Below are positions 33,853 through 42,353 of a DNA stretch of 64,000 nt, in pieces. Numbering within the stretch: the stretch's first letter is position 1; the number at the start of each line of letters is the position of its first letter. The position numbers and the translations under genes were made by a program. This DNA comes from Anaerosporobacter faecicola (GTDB taxonomy: Bacteria > Bacillota > Clostridia > Lachnospirales > Lachnospiraceae): contig NZ_JAAQRO010000023.1 of assembly GCF_012070565.1 (NCBI RefSeq), forward strand, positions 1 through 64,000. The letters run 5' to 3'. The notes beneath the pieces are model-generated. The model was given only the letters and a program-made list of their open reading frames with translations, ran no database searches and was not told the DNA's origin.

Positions 33853-34386
33853 TTATTCTCTACTTAATAATTCTTTGCACCAGGCAATATATAATTTTTG
33901 TTGCCCAATTCCCAAATTCAATACATCTACAATTTGTCGATGATTTTCATGGACTTCTAAGCAATTCGTCAACTGTGAATGACACTGCTGAAAGAACTCT
34001 AATTGCTTTTCTGCCTGTTTCATAAAATTCGTAATGTGTCCACGCATTACCTCTTGATCGCTATTTTGTGACATATACAATTTTAATAAGAATTCACTTC
34101 TTGCTGTATCCTTTTCATTCTCTTTTGCTAACCATTCTTTTATGCATTGCATTCCAGCTTGTGTAATCCTATATCGAGTCTTCTCTCGCTTCGATGTGGT
34201 TTCTTCTGGAACAACTTCCTCAATCAATCCTTCTTCTTGCAGTAGCTTCAATTCCGGATAGATCTGTCCATAACTTTCCTGCCAAAAAAAAATCATTCTT
34301 CGATCAATAATCTGCTTTAATTCGTATCCGCTTAACTCTTCTTCCTGCAAAAGTCCCAACAATACATATCGTGTTTTTCGTTTCAC
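33853..34386 (-). CDS. PadR family transcriptional regulator
   Basis: 178 residues if begun at the GTG at 34386, which I prefer: AAGGAG lies 8 nt upstream and the PadR domain starts at once (KRKTRYVLLGLLQEEELSGYELKQII). A longer frame to 34422 lacks a ribosome site. The N-terminal winged helix (1-85) is followed by the helical Vir_act_alpha_C-like dimerisation domain, making it a PadR subfamily-2 protein. It probably represses itself and the following membrane protein gene. Two copies of ATCTTTTAGAT at 34505-34515 and, inverted, 34565-34575 are candidate operators. Confidence 0.88.
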   Translation of the reverse strand: MKRKTRYVLLGLLQEEELSGYELKQIIDRRMIFFWQESYGQIYPELKLLQEEGLIEEVVPEETTSKREKTRYRITQAGMQCIKEWLAKENEKDTARSEFLLKLYMSQNSDQEVMRGHITNFMKQAEKQLEFFQQCHSQLTNCLEVHENHRQIVDVLNLGIGQQKLYIAWCKELLSRE

Positions 34387-34501
34387 TTGTCCATCTCCTT
34401 TGCTAGTTTTCATCATACTCATAATTTTCTGTACTGGTTATTACAATAACGGAAATACCTGATATCGCTTACCATTTTTAATTTTTTAATGTAGAAGCAA
34501 T

Positions 34502-34518
34502 TATATCTTTTAGATATA
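34502..34518. promoter_or_regulatory. Palindrome upstream of the PadR gene
   Basis: Perfect TATATCT-TTT-AGATATA, about 115 bp upstream of the PadR start. Its core ATCTTTTAGAT recurs in inverse orientation at 34565-34575. Confidence 0.4.
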
Positions 34519-34532
34519 TCTTATAGGCATAT

Positions 34533-34585
34533 AATAAACCTATCCTTTCGATCTGTCAAGTATGTATCTAAAAGATAGGTTTATT
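34533..34585. terminator. Terminator after the chemoreceptor gene
   Basis: 12-bp perfect arms AATAAACCTATC and GATAGGTTTATT around a 29-nt loop, with T tract. It lies 33 bp past the receptor stop on the minus strand. Confidence 0.6.
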
Positions 34586-34617
34586 TTTATTTCATTCAAT
34601 ATTTCGATGCTCTTTAC

Positions 34618-36288
34618 CTACAAACGAAATGCACGAATCGCAGCATTTAATTCATTTGCCGTTTCAGACAACATGTCTGCAAAATGCATGATTTCTTCCA
34701 TATACTTCGTCTGTACCTGTACATTTTGGTATACACAGGTCGTATTATCTGTATTGGAGTTGGATATTTTCTGAATATGCTCAACTGCTGCCAATAGATT
34801 CACTGACTCACTAGTAACTTCTTCTGATATAGCGGATACATCTGTCATTTCCACCGTTATGGAATTAATCTCACTTAAAATATTTTGGAATCTAGTACCA
34901 ACTTCATTTACCAAACGAATTCCTTCGTCTACCGCAATCGTACCTTCCTTCATAACAAGAATGGAATTCTGCGTTTCCTGTTGTACTTCATCAACAAGAG
35001 TAATGATCTTACTTGATGCGGAGGACGTTTGTTCTGCAAGGATACGAACTTGATCTGCTACTACTGCAAATCCCTTTCCATGTTCTCCTGCTCTAGCTGC
35101 TTCAATTGCTGCATTTAACGCAAGAAGGTTTGTCTGCTCTGCTATATTGGTTATGAAATTGATAACTTCTCCGATTTCACTGGATTTCGAATTCAGAATT
35201 TCTATTTGTTCTGCAGTATCGCTTACTCGTTTACTAATGATTTCCATTTGTCCTACTGCGGTCTTTACTACTTCATTTCCCTTGTTTGCTTGATCCAATG
35301 TACTGTTAGCTGAAATGGTAACCGTTTGGATATTCTCTGCAACACCTTCCATGCCTTTATTAATGCCCTGCATCATCAGTGCTGTATCCGATGTTAACTG
35401 CATCTGTTCTTTACTTCCATCTACAACTTTCTCCATCGCATCATAGATCTTAACCGATTCTTCCTGTGTTTTCTTGGAGTTTGTATTAACTTCGCCTGAT
35501 ATTTCAAGAAGTTTTTCCGCTTCGTCCTTGGATTTTGAAACCAATACATTCAAATTCTTTCGCATATCCTCAATGGAATTCGAAATCAAACCAACTTCAT
35601 CTTTTCGCTTAAGTAATTTTTCTTCTAGTGGTTGCGACAAATTACCATTGCTTATTCTTCTACATTGGGCAATCAGTTTATTAAATACCTTGAATAAGAG
35701 AATTGCTACAACAGAAAGTAAAACTGTAGCAGCAAGTACAACACAGGCAAGAAGTTTTACTTGATAATCGACTAATTCAGAAATAATTCCATCCACTTGT
35801 TTTTCATAGATTCCTACATCAAAAGCTCCATACAATCCACCGGATTGGGTCTGTATAGGTACCATGATATCATACGTCCAAGCTTTTTGAACGTCAGCAT
35901 AGAATTTGCTTGTCATAACCTTTCCATTCTGTGCTCCATCAATCGTATAGGAGTCCTCATATACTTTTCCTACTTTTTCAATGTCACTATGTGCTACTGC
36001 TGTAACAGATGTATCGATTAAAACAATATACGCTATGTAATCCGTATTCGTTGCTTTTTCTTCAATATAACTCTGCAACTGGTTTGTATCTGCCCCATTA
36101 TCCAATAATATTCGTACTTGCTCTGCCATCTGTTTAGCATTTTCAATGGATTTGGTTAAAACCGTAGCTGATACTTTCTTTCTCGTTGCATTTACACATA
36201 ATGCAGTGAAAAGTCCAAAACTAATGATTGTTATTAATACAACAATCGAGACAATTTTTGCTTTCATAGATTGTAGTTGGGTTTTCAT
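34618..36288 (-). CDS. Methyl-accepting chemotaxis protein
   Basis: 556 residues. One membrane helix near residues 10-30 and a second near 185-205 bracket a periplasm-equivalent single-Cache-like sensor domain ([12 protein letters not shown]...[26 protein letters not shown]). A HAMP domain follows (205-260), then the long coiled signalling region with the invariant tip ([23 protein letters not shown]). It controls swimming through CheA/CheW. The ligand is unknown; short Cache domains often bind small acids. It indicates a motile host. Monocistronic. Confidence 0.93.
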   Translation of the reverse strand: MKTQLQSMKAKIVSIVVLITIISFGLFTALCVNATRKKVSATVLTKSIENAKQMAEQVRILLDNGADTNQLQSYIEEKATNTDYIAYIVLIDTSVTAVAHSDIEKVGKVYEDSYTIDGAQNGKVMTSKFYADVQKAWTYDIMVPIQTQSGGLYGAFDVGIYEKQVDGIISELVDYQVKLLACVVLAATVLLSVVAILLFKVFNKLIAQCRRISNGNLSQPLEEKLLKRKDEVGLISNSIEDMRKNLNVLVSKSKDEAEKLLEISGEVNTNSKKTQEESVKIYDAMEKVVDGSKEQMQLTSDTALMMQGINKGMEGVAENIQTVTISANSTLDQANKGNEVVKTAVGQMEIISKRVSDTAEQIEILNSKSSEIGEVINFITNIAEQTNLLALNAAIEAARAGEHGKGFAVVADQVRILAEQTSSASSKIITLVDEVQQETQNSILVMKEGTIAVDEGIRLVNEVGTRFQNILSEINSITVEMTDVSAISEEVTSESVNLLAAVEHIQKISNSNTDNTTCVYQNVQVQTKYMEEIMHFADMLSETANELNAAIRAFRL

Positions 36289-36694
36289 AATTCATTCCTT
36301 CTTCCTTGTTAATTTATTTGAATTTTGCATACAATCCTGTCAAATAATCAAATAACGGGATTCTTTATCATTTGTACATACACTGTAATGCTTTACATGT
36401 ATAGGAATTACCGAAATGATATAAAAAATCAAATCATCTACATGTAAACAAATTACCTAAATTAACAATTGCTACCCCTCTACGTAAAGAAACGTACCTC
36501 CTGCAATTATTTCTTTTGTGTCATTTCAACTTAATATAATACATATTATACGACTGATTTACAATAAGACATATTTCACTTCTTTGTTCTGCAAAATCTC
36601 TCATATTCAACAAAAAAGAACGAATGCCTTTATCCCATCTTTCAGAATAAAGGTATCGTTCCTATGTCCCATTCTTTCCTTTTATTTTGTTTAT
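36289..36694. other. Intergenic region with one terminator
   Basis: A hairpin at about 36623-36656 (TGCCTTTAT / AATAAAGGTA) ends the GyrI-like gene. The rest is AT-rich and would contain the chemoreceptor promoter; I see no clear flagellar-sigma motif in it. Confidence 0.5.
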
Positions 36695-37306
36695 TTACTG
36701 CACGGTGGCTTCTTCATAAGTTTTAACTCGCATAATCGTTTTATAATTTTCTACCTTTGTTTTTCGCATGTCATTCAGATAAATGTCATGGGTATACTGA
36801 TCACATGCAAGCCCCTTTTCTTTCGCAAATGCATGCATCTTTGCAAGCGTATCATTCATTTTATTATAGTCCCCCAAATGAAAACATTGAATGCATGTTC
36901 CAAAAGAAACCTCATCAAATATTACACGATCATATGCAATACATTTTCCCTTTTCTCTTGCTATATCCATTGCTCTCTGCACCAGTTCCTCCGTAATAAA
37001 ATCAGGTTGGCGGATCATCATTGTCCAAGTGTATTGCGTCTCCTTCTGGCTCTTATCCAAATACCATGACACTTCCATTGGACTCACTGCATAATCCTTA
37101 TTCAAAAGCTTACGGGAAATCTCAAATTTAATTACATATGAAAGGGTAAATAACGCTTCGCATGCTATTTGAAAATCATTACCTGCAGGATGTCCTTCCC
37201 CTTTCATCATAAGAAAATGCATGGAAGGAACCTCAACTAAAAAAGGCTCTTTTCTCGTGCTCTTATACAATATCTTACTATTCTGATCCAATTCATACTT
37301 CTCCAT
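36695..37306 (-). CDS. GyrI-like small-molecule-binding domain protein
   Basis: 203 residues with the GyrI-like/SOUL fold pattern seen in standalone regulators: a start resembling KSTRKEPFLVEVPSMHFLMMKGEGHPAG, FTLSYVIKFEIS, and a second half repeating the beta-alpha pattern. Family members bind diverse hydrophobic compounds and some hydrolyse or sequester them. There is no DNA-binding domain here. Monocistronic, with a good ribosome site and terminator. Biological role unknown. Confidence 0.8.
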   Translation of the reverse strand: MEKYELDQNSKILYKSTRKEPFLVEVPSMHFLMMKGEGHPAGNDFQIACEALFTLSYVIKFEISRKLLNKDYAVSPMEVSWYLDKSQKETQYTWTMMIRQPDFITEELVQRAMDIAREKGKCIAYDRVIFDEVSFGTCIQCFHLGDYNKMNDTLAKMHAFAKEKGLACDQYTHDIYLNDMRKTKVENYKTIMRVKTYEEATVQ

Positions 37307-37542
37307 GTGTACTCTCCTTTTATGAATTACATATTTCGCATCTACACACAGGTCGTTTATAACAAGTAGATGTTTATCGAATCCGTGTGAAGATTACTCA
37401 AATCATTACAGTCATTTTAAACCCTCTTATTATACTAGAGTCAAGAAAGAATTCAAATTTTACTCATGTTACTTATCCTTATCTATATCTACTTTATACG
37501 CTGTATCAAAATCCTACGCCCTCTCTACATGTGGTAAACTTA

Positions 37543-38454
37543 TCAAACGAATAAGCCCTCTATTCCCTGGCCAGCATGACGTCCACCTTCTCTGTATGCT
37601 TTTGGTGTACATTGATAAAAGCGTTTAAATGTATGAGAAAAATTGCTTGCACTCTCAAATCCACATCGAAGAGCAATTTCGGATATGGTACAATGGGATT
37701 CCTTTAATAAGATATTTGCACTTTTCATAACTCTATATCTTAATAAATATTGTATTGGTGAAGTATGAATCGTTCTTTGAAAGCAACGCAAACATTCTCG
37801 GTTTCCTATATTGGCTACTTTTGCGATATTGTCTAATACAATATGTTCAGCATAATGTGTATGTATAAACTGAATCATTACTTTCATACGCTCATTGTCT
37901 TGATTTTGATCTTGTTCCTTCTCGTCTAATTCATCACAAAACTTATTAAACATTGCGAACCCTATATCCGATAACTGTTCTCTTACTGTAAATTCATATC
38001 CCAAAACCGGGTTCATCAAAGCCATAAATGCACGTTCAAATTGTTCCTCTATCTCATTCACGACTACCGCTTGAAACAAATTGCACCTTACAAGTGGGTC
38101 TATGTATTTCCGTGCAATAGCAGAATCACTACTACCAGTTATTAATGAGATACAAAAAAGTATAGAACGTAACTCACATTCCGGATAAGCAGTTACCGAA
38201 TGCAATATATTGGAATTAATAATAGCGAAGTCTCCTGCTGTTAACTGCAATTTACTCTGTGGTACATATAGATTTAATCTTCCAGACACAACATGAATCA
38301 TTTCCATCTCTTCATGCCAATGCCACGGTAGCGTATCGGTCGTTTTATTTGTATAATTATATGAATAACAAGTACACGGAAAATCTATGGTTCCATGTGC
38401 ACGAATTTCTTTTTGTGTATGATCAAGATTCAATATGCAGGTATCCATACTCAT
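37543..38454 (-). CDS. AraC family regulator with cupin sensor
   Basis: 303 residues. The N-terminal cupin (WHWHEEMEMIHVVSGRLNLYV, DFAIINSNILHSV) can bind a small ligand or metal. The C-terminal double helix-turn-helix (about 195-290: AKVANIGNRECLRCFQR, IALRCGFESASNFSHTFKRFY) is typical AraC/XylS. Such regulators usually activate sugar or stress genes. It is divergent from the VOC protein gene, whose start lies 109 bp away, making that its most likely target along with itself. Confidence 0.9.
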   Translation of the reverse strand: MSMDTCILNLDHTQKEIRAHGTIDFPCTCYSYNYTNKTTDTLPWHWHEEMEMIHVVSGRLNLYVPQSKLQLTAGDFAIINSNILHSVTAYPECELRSILFCISLITGSSDSAIARKYIDPLVRCNLFQAVVVNEIEEQFERAFMALMNPVLGYEFTVREQLSDIGFAMFNKFCDELDEKEQDQNQDNERMKVMIQFIHTHYAEHIVLDNIAKVANIGNRECLRCFQRTIHTSPIQYLLRYRVMKSANILLKESHCTISEIALRCGFESASNFSHTFKRFYQCTPKAYREGGRHAGQGIEGLFV

Positions 38455-38562
38455 TTAGCAACTCCTTCATAAGTCGTTTTTTTTATATTATATGTCTTTT
38501 ATTTAATAGATTCAATAAACATAAAATGATATTCTAAATACAACAAAATTATGGAGGTGCCT

Positions 38563-38943
38563 ATGAGAATAGAACACATAGCAATGTATGTTAACGATTT
38601 AAATGGAACACGAGATTTTTTTATGAAGTACTTTGGTGCTACAGCAAATGAAGAGTATCAAAACGATTCAGGTTTTCGCTCATTTTTCCTTACATTCGAC
38701 GACGGGGCAAGATTAGAAATCATGACAAAACCTCAACTATCAGAGTCTAAGAAAGCAATTGATCAAGCTGGTTTTATACATATTGCATTAAGCGTAGGAA
38801 GTATAGAAAATGTTGATGCAATAACCACCAAATTAGGTAACGATGGATACAATATCATTAGCGCTCCAAGAAAAACTGGTGATGGATATTATGAAAGTTG
38901 TGTTCTTGATCTTGAAGGAAATCAAATTGAAATAACAATCTAA
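38563..38943 (+). CDS. VOC family (glyoxalase-like) protein
   Basis: 126 residues starting at the ATG at 38563, which has GGAGG 7 nt upstream (the earlier ATG at 38551 contains that ribosome site). Two beta-alpha-beta-beta-beta modules carry all four usual metal ligands: His in RIEHIAMYV, Glu in ARLEIM, His in GFIHIALSV and Glu in GNQIEIT. Activity could be lactoylglutathione lyase-like, ring cleavage or drug binding; sequence alone does not decide. A strong terminator follows at 38996-39017. The divergent AraC gene may regulate it. Confidence 0.85.
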   Translation: MRIEHIAMYVNDLNGTRDFFMKYFGATANEEYQNDSGFRSFFLTFDDGARLEIMTKPQLSESKKAIDQAGFIHIALSVGSIENVDAITTKLGNDGYNIISAPRKTGDGYYESCVLDLEGNQIEITI

Positions 38944-38995
38944 ATTTTGTACTAGATACAAATGAACGAATCGATTCTTACTTTAGACTCCCTCT

Positions 38996-39017
38996 GCAGG
39001 CGGTTGATACCGCCTGC
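38996..39017 (+). terminator. Terminator of the VOC gene
   Basis: Perfect 9-bp GC-rich stem GCAGGCGGT-TGAT-ACCGCCTGC followed by TTTTGCTTTT. Confidence 0.85.
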
Positions 39018-39480
39018 TTTTGCTTTTAAACGGAGGAAGTTCTTACAGAAAGACGTATTGATCGTTCTCTTTCAACAAAGGGTTCTGTTTCAAATGAAGC
39101 TATTATAGCAAACTTAATTGCCTGTATAAAGAGTACAGAACTTTATCGTAGTTTAACAATCTAAGTTTTTAAGTCCCCCCATAATCTATCCGAAAAGTTA
39201 CTACTATAAGCTTCCCAAGATTCCAAATGCCTTACTATCCAAGAAGTTTTACGGCATGCTATGATTGAATACATTATTATAAATGAAAGTATGTATTGTA
39301 GATTTTAAATAGGCTTAGAAGCAATTTTCAAGGCATCTTGCTTAGGAAGGCGATAGAAGCACTATCTATAGATAATCCTATTGAGTATCCTATCCCAGAG
39401 AATAAACGAATTAAAAAATACAAAGAAAAATGGTGTGCATAGCAAAACAGTCACACAAAATCGTGTGACTGTTCATAGTA
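39018..39480 (+). other. Decayed coding remnants
   Basis: Two plus-strand stretches look like gene tails. One ends LIACIKSTELYRSLTI at about 39165. The other ends in NPIEYPIPENKRIKK..KEKWCA at about 39441 and is followed by a perfect 11-bp hairpin (39446-39473). Neither has a start or recognisable family. Confidence 0.35.
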
Positions 39481-39486
39481 TTAATT

Positions 39487-39632
39487 TTAGATATTTAACC
39501 TGTCTACTTGACAGGGGGCATAGCAATGATTATTCAGCTTCTTTCTTTTATAAGAATTGATATGATTCATCATTCGATTTTCCTGTTCTTGGGTAAGTTC
39601 ATCAAATGAACTTCCTTCAGGCAATATTCTTT
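39487..39632 (-). pseudogene. C-terminal remnant of an IS30-family transposase
   Basis: On the minus strand: ILPEGSSFDELTQEQENRM then NHINSYKRKKLN. This is the conserved tail of IS30-type transposases (FPKGSxFxxLTQEQVxxVxNxINxRPRK). The catalytic DDE core and the rest of the element are absent. Stop codon at 39487-39489. Confidence 0.65.
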
Positions 39633-39670
39633 ATACTTAATGTCATAATAGTCATAGTCGCTATTGCTCT

Positions 39671-39877
39671 ATAAGTATAGCAGCAAAAATATATATAATT
39701 GATAAAAATAAAAATTCGATAAACAGTGATAATTCAGTAAATAATTATACGATTAATGATGTTGCTAATTATTTATGTGATCAAGGAGTTGTAACTGGAG
39801 AAAAAACAGATGTGTTATATGCTCTCTGTCTTAATGGCAGTAAAAAAGACGGAATCCATAATGGTCCGTCTTTATAA
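39671..39877 (+). pseudogene. C-terminal fragment of an unknown protein
   Basis: Open frame without start, containing TINDVANYLCDQGVVTGEKT and ending at a TAA after GIHNGPSL. The pattern is faintly like the end of small DUF4358-type lipoproteins, which is a weak guess. It ends on top of a terminator hairpin (39845-39873). Confidence 0.25.
39845..39873. terminator. Terminator after the acyltransferase pseudogene
   Basis: AAAGACGGA and TCCGTCTTT arms with T/A flanks on both sides, 13 bp beyond the acyltransferase stop on the minus strand. Confidence 0.65.
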
Positions 39878-39885
39878 TTTATTGT

Positions 39886-40934
39886 TTAAATTATTTTTTT
39901 AATTAAAGGTACTTTATGTAATATAGTTGTTAATATATACCCAGCTGTTGCTACACTCATAACCCATAAAAAACAAGCTGGCAAGTAATGAATATATTTT
40001 TTCATATAATCAAATACAAAGTATGTTCTCTCTCTAAAAAATAATTCAAATATGTAAATTCCAAACGTTGCTCTTCCAATCGAACATATTATATCTCTAA
40101 TTGTCTTTTGTACTTTATACTTTTCGAATATTTTTTCACTAAGATAAATATCGTTATTGTAGGTATTGCAACAAACAAATTATAATATGACTCGTCATAT
40201 GATCCAACTCTCAAATAATTCATAAACGTCATTATTTCGCTTATAACTACGCTTGTTACACTCGTTAGTATCATCTTAATGTAATCTTTTTTTCTCAATT
40301 TGTTTATATCAAATAGATTACCAAAATAGTATCCTATCATTGCAAAAAAAATGTTTTGAGAAGTCATAATAGGGACACTGACTTCCATTCTATTATTAAT
40401 TTTTAAAATAAAATTTATGATTGGTATTACACCGCAAAATATTAATTGTACAATTATACAATATTTATATGTATTTTCGCTAATACTTTTAACAATTGAT
40501 CTTAGTATTGGTAGCATTATCAAGTAAGATAAATAACTGTATAAAAACCATAGCTGGTAAGAATAATTAGTATTATATATCTTTTTTATAAATTGGATAA
40601 CACTTAGATCTGTTTTGCAGTAAATAATGTCATAAATATAATAAAACGTTGATGCAAATATAATTATTACTATGTATTTTAATACTCTGTAAAATAATAC
40701 TGTTTTAATACTCTCATCTTTACCTAATAATAATGCTCCTGATATCATGAAAAAAATTGGTACACCTATTTTACATAAAACTGACATAAAAAGTGAGAAA
40801 TGATAATTTATTGGATTTGACGTTATTGTATATACTGAAAATCCTGCATTTCCAGTATGATTGAATATCACACATAATATTGCAATAATCCTCAATATTT
40901 CAATATATATTTTTTTATTTTTCAATACATTCAC
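39886..40934 (-). pseudogene. Membrane acyltransferase 3 family gene with one frameshift
   Basis: From 40934 the frame gives an acyltransferase-3 protein: EILRIIAILCVIFNHTG with the catalytic His, VPIFFMISGALLLG, and about eight membrane helices. It stops at residue 281. The remaining two helices continue in the +1 frame (FEKYKVQKTIRDIICSIGRATFGIYIF...) to a stop at 39886. The break coincides with a T6 run (40131-40136, A6 in the coding strand); one more base would restore a normal protein of about 350 residues. Such enzymes O-acetylate cell-surface sugars. Mutation, phase variation or sequencing error are all possible. Confidence 0.75.
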
Positions 40935-40992
40935 CCCTTTAATTTACATTATATCATTTAATTGAGTATCTTACAATATTGTGTTACAGTAT

Positions 40993-41140
40993 TAAGCTAT
41001 TGCTCCAAACCTTTTCCATGTTGGATTTGATCCTCCAGCTGTACAAATCCAACCTATATATTCAGTTGGATTCTTTTTATATAAGATTGTTCCTAATCCC
41101 CATGTTCCAGTTGTTGGTATAATGGTCTCATAAATTAAGA
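40993..41140 (-). pseudogene. C-terminal module fragment of a surface or phage tail protein
   Basis: Minus-strand frame ending TTGTWGLGTILYKKNPTEY.. IGWICTAGGSNPTWKRFGAIA then stop. The GTW..GTI.Y...P..YIGW.C..AG...TWK.FG pattern is a common C-terminal module of phage tail-fibre and surface hydrolase proteins in Firmicutes. No start is left; it abuts the IS3 remnant. Confidence 0.4.
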
Positions 41141-41302
41141 CACTTTTTCGGACAATTTTAATGAATCTGATATACTAAAATCAGTATGAAAGAAAGGATT
41201 CATTGATATGTCCAGACAAAGAAGAAACATTAGTGCCAAATTTAAATCAGACCTTGTGATCGAGTTGCTTAAGGGCGAGAAAGACCTCAAATCCCTTGCT
41301 AA
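41137..41302 (+). mobile_element. 5' remnant of an IS3-family element
   Basis: Begins with an IS-end-like sequence (AAGACACTTTTTCGGACA) and contains the first 30 or so codons of an IS3 OrfA transposase from 41208 (MSRQRRNISAKFKSDLVIEL...). The reading frame then breaks off into XRE-type sequence at about 41300. The remainder of the IS is missing. Confidence 0.65.
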
Positions 41303-41517
41303 ATGGAGTTGGTAGAGCAAGTGTAGATAATATTATTATCATATGTAGGCATCTTGGTATTAAAATTAAAGATCTAGAAGAAATGTCAAAAGGAGCAAAT
41401 AAGGAACAATACGAACCAAGTTTTGATGATTTACAAATGCTTATAGCAAGAAATGGAAAATCATTATCTCTTGATCAAAAACAAGCATTAATTAAATCCT
41501 TACTATCAGATGATTAA
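41300..41517 (+). pseudogene. 5'-truncated XRE regulator
   Basis: Residues NGVGRASVDNIIIICRHLGIKIKDLEEM are the second half of an XRE helix-turn-helix domain; about the first 50 residues were replaced by the IS3 remnant. It ends LIKSLLSDD and overlaps the ImmA/IrrE-like gene start by 8 bp, the usual arrangement of phage-type regulator/anti-repressor pairs. Probably non-functional. Confidence 0.65.
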
Positions 41518-42055
41518 TATGATTGATTATGAAAACATTAGAGAAAAGACATTTGAGGTTTATTCTTATTGTAATATAAAATCATTTCCAATAAATTGTT
41601 TTTCGATGCTAAAAAAATATGGACTTAAGTATAAGAAGTATTCTGATTTATCACTAAGGATACAAGATCACTGCCACCAGATAAGTGAAGATACTTTTTT
41701 ATTAAATGATACAATATTCTATAAGGATTTAATTAATCAAGAAAGAATTGGTTTATCTGAAGAAGCTGCTAATATTGCTTTTGATGACTTCAAACGTTGG
41801 AAGCGATACATAGTTACTCATAATAATTTAATGGGTATCGCAGATAAAAAGCTTTATAGTCACTTTTATAACAAAAGAGAAAAGAAATTTATTTACAAAA
41901 AATCTGAATGTAGTATTTGCGGAAAGGTAATTTACAATTCTTTCGATACTTATTGCGGAATATGTTTATTACCTACAAAAATTAATGCAAGATATGATGA
42001 ACTAGATCGTCAATTATTATCTGCTGAAAATTTCTGGCTTTACGGAGTTTATTGA
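41510..42055 (+). CDS. ImmA/IrrE-like protein lacking its metallopeptidase core
   Basis: 181 residues. The N-terminus (YENIREKTFEVYSYCNIKSFPINCFSML) and later LSEEAANIAFDDFKRW segment match ImmA/IrrE family proteins encoded next to XRE repressors. Between them, where HEXXH and the third zinc ligand should be (after FYKDLINQERI), about 60 residues are missing in frame. The C-terminus has two CxxC pairs (CSICGKV, CGICLL) suggesting a zinc ribbon. Without HEXXH it cannot cleave a repressor by the known route. Either a dead gene that kept its frame or a repurposed one. Confidence 0.6.
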   Translation: MINMIDYENIREKTFEVYSYCNIKSFPINCFSMLKKYGLKYKKYSDLSLRIQDHCHQISEDTFLLNDTIFYKDLINQERIGLSEEAANIAFDDFKRWKRYIVTHNNLMGIADKKLYSHFYNKREKKFIYKKSECSICGKVIYNSFDTYCGICLLPTKINARYDELDRQLLSAENFWLYGVY

Positions 42056-42132
42056 ACAATAAAAAGATATCATGCAATAATAAGCAGTCTATTATTACTG
42101 CAGTATAGTAGACATTTAGTAGACAAAGTAGC

Positions 42133-42156
42133 AAAAAAGCTACTCTTCCGAGTAGC
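42133..42156 (-). terminator. Terminator of the tRNA gene
   Basis: GCTACTC-TTCC-GAGTAGC stem; on the minus strand TTTTTT follows (42138-42133). It lies about 50 bp past the tRNA 3' end. Confidence 0.8.
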
Positions 42157-42206
42157 CTTCTCATATTCTATCTTCTCAAACGCCCATAAACAATGGGTTT
42201 CTCAAA

Positions 42207-42279
42207 AGCTGAAAAAGGGACTTGAACCCTCGACCCCTTCATTACGAGTGAAGTGCTCTACCAACTGAGCTATTTCAGC
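42207..42279 (-). tRNA. tRNA-Thr (anticodon CGU)
   Basis: Full 73-nt cloverleaf: acceptor GCTGAAA/TTTCAGC, D-arm GCTC/GAGC, anticodon stem CTTCA/TGAAG with loop CTCGTAA (anticodon CGT), T-arm GAGGG/CCCTT with TTCAAGT, discriminator T; CCA not encoded. It reads ACG codons. Its 3' end faces the mobile-element graveyard at 38.9-42.1 kb, a typical integration spot, but I found no direct repeat of the tRNA end on the far side. Confidence 0.93.
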
Positions 42280-42353
42280 AGCACACTGATATTGTAATAC
42301 AATCGATTTTGTTTTTCAAGTCTTTTTTTGTATTTTTCTAAAAAATTGAATAA

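Noticed and set aside
42207-42279. A tRNA-derived attachment repeat at the far end of the 39-42 kb remnants
   Set aside because: No copy of the tRNA 3' end was found between 38.9 and 42.1 kb by eye.
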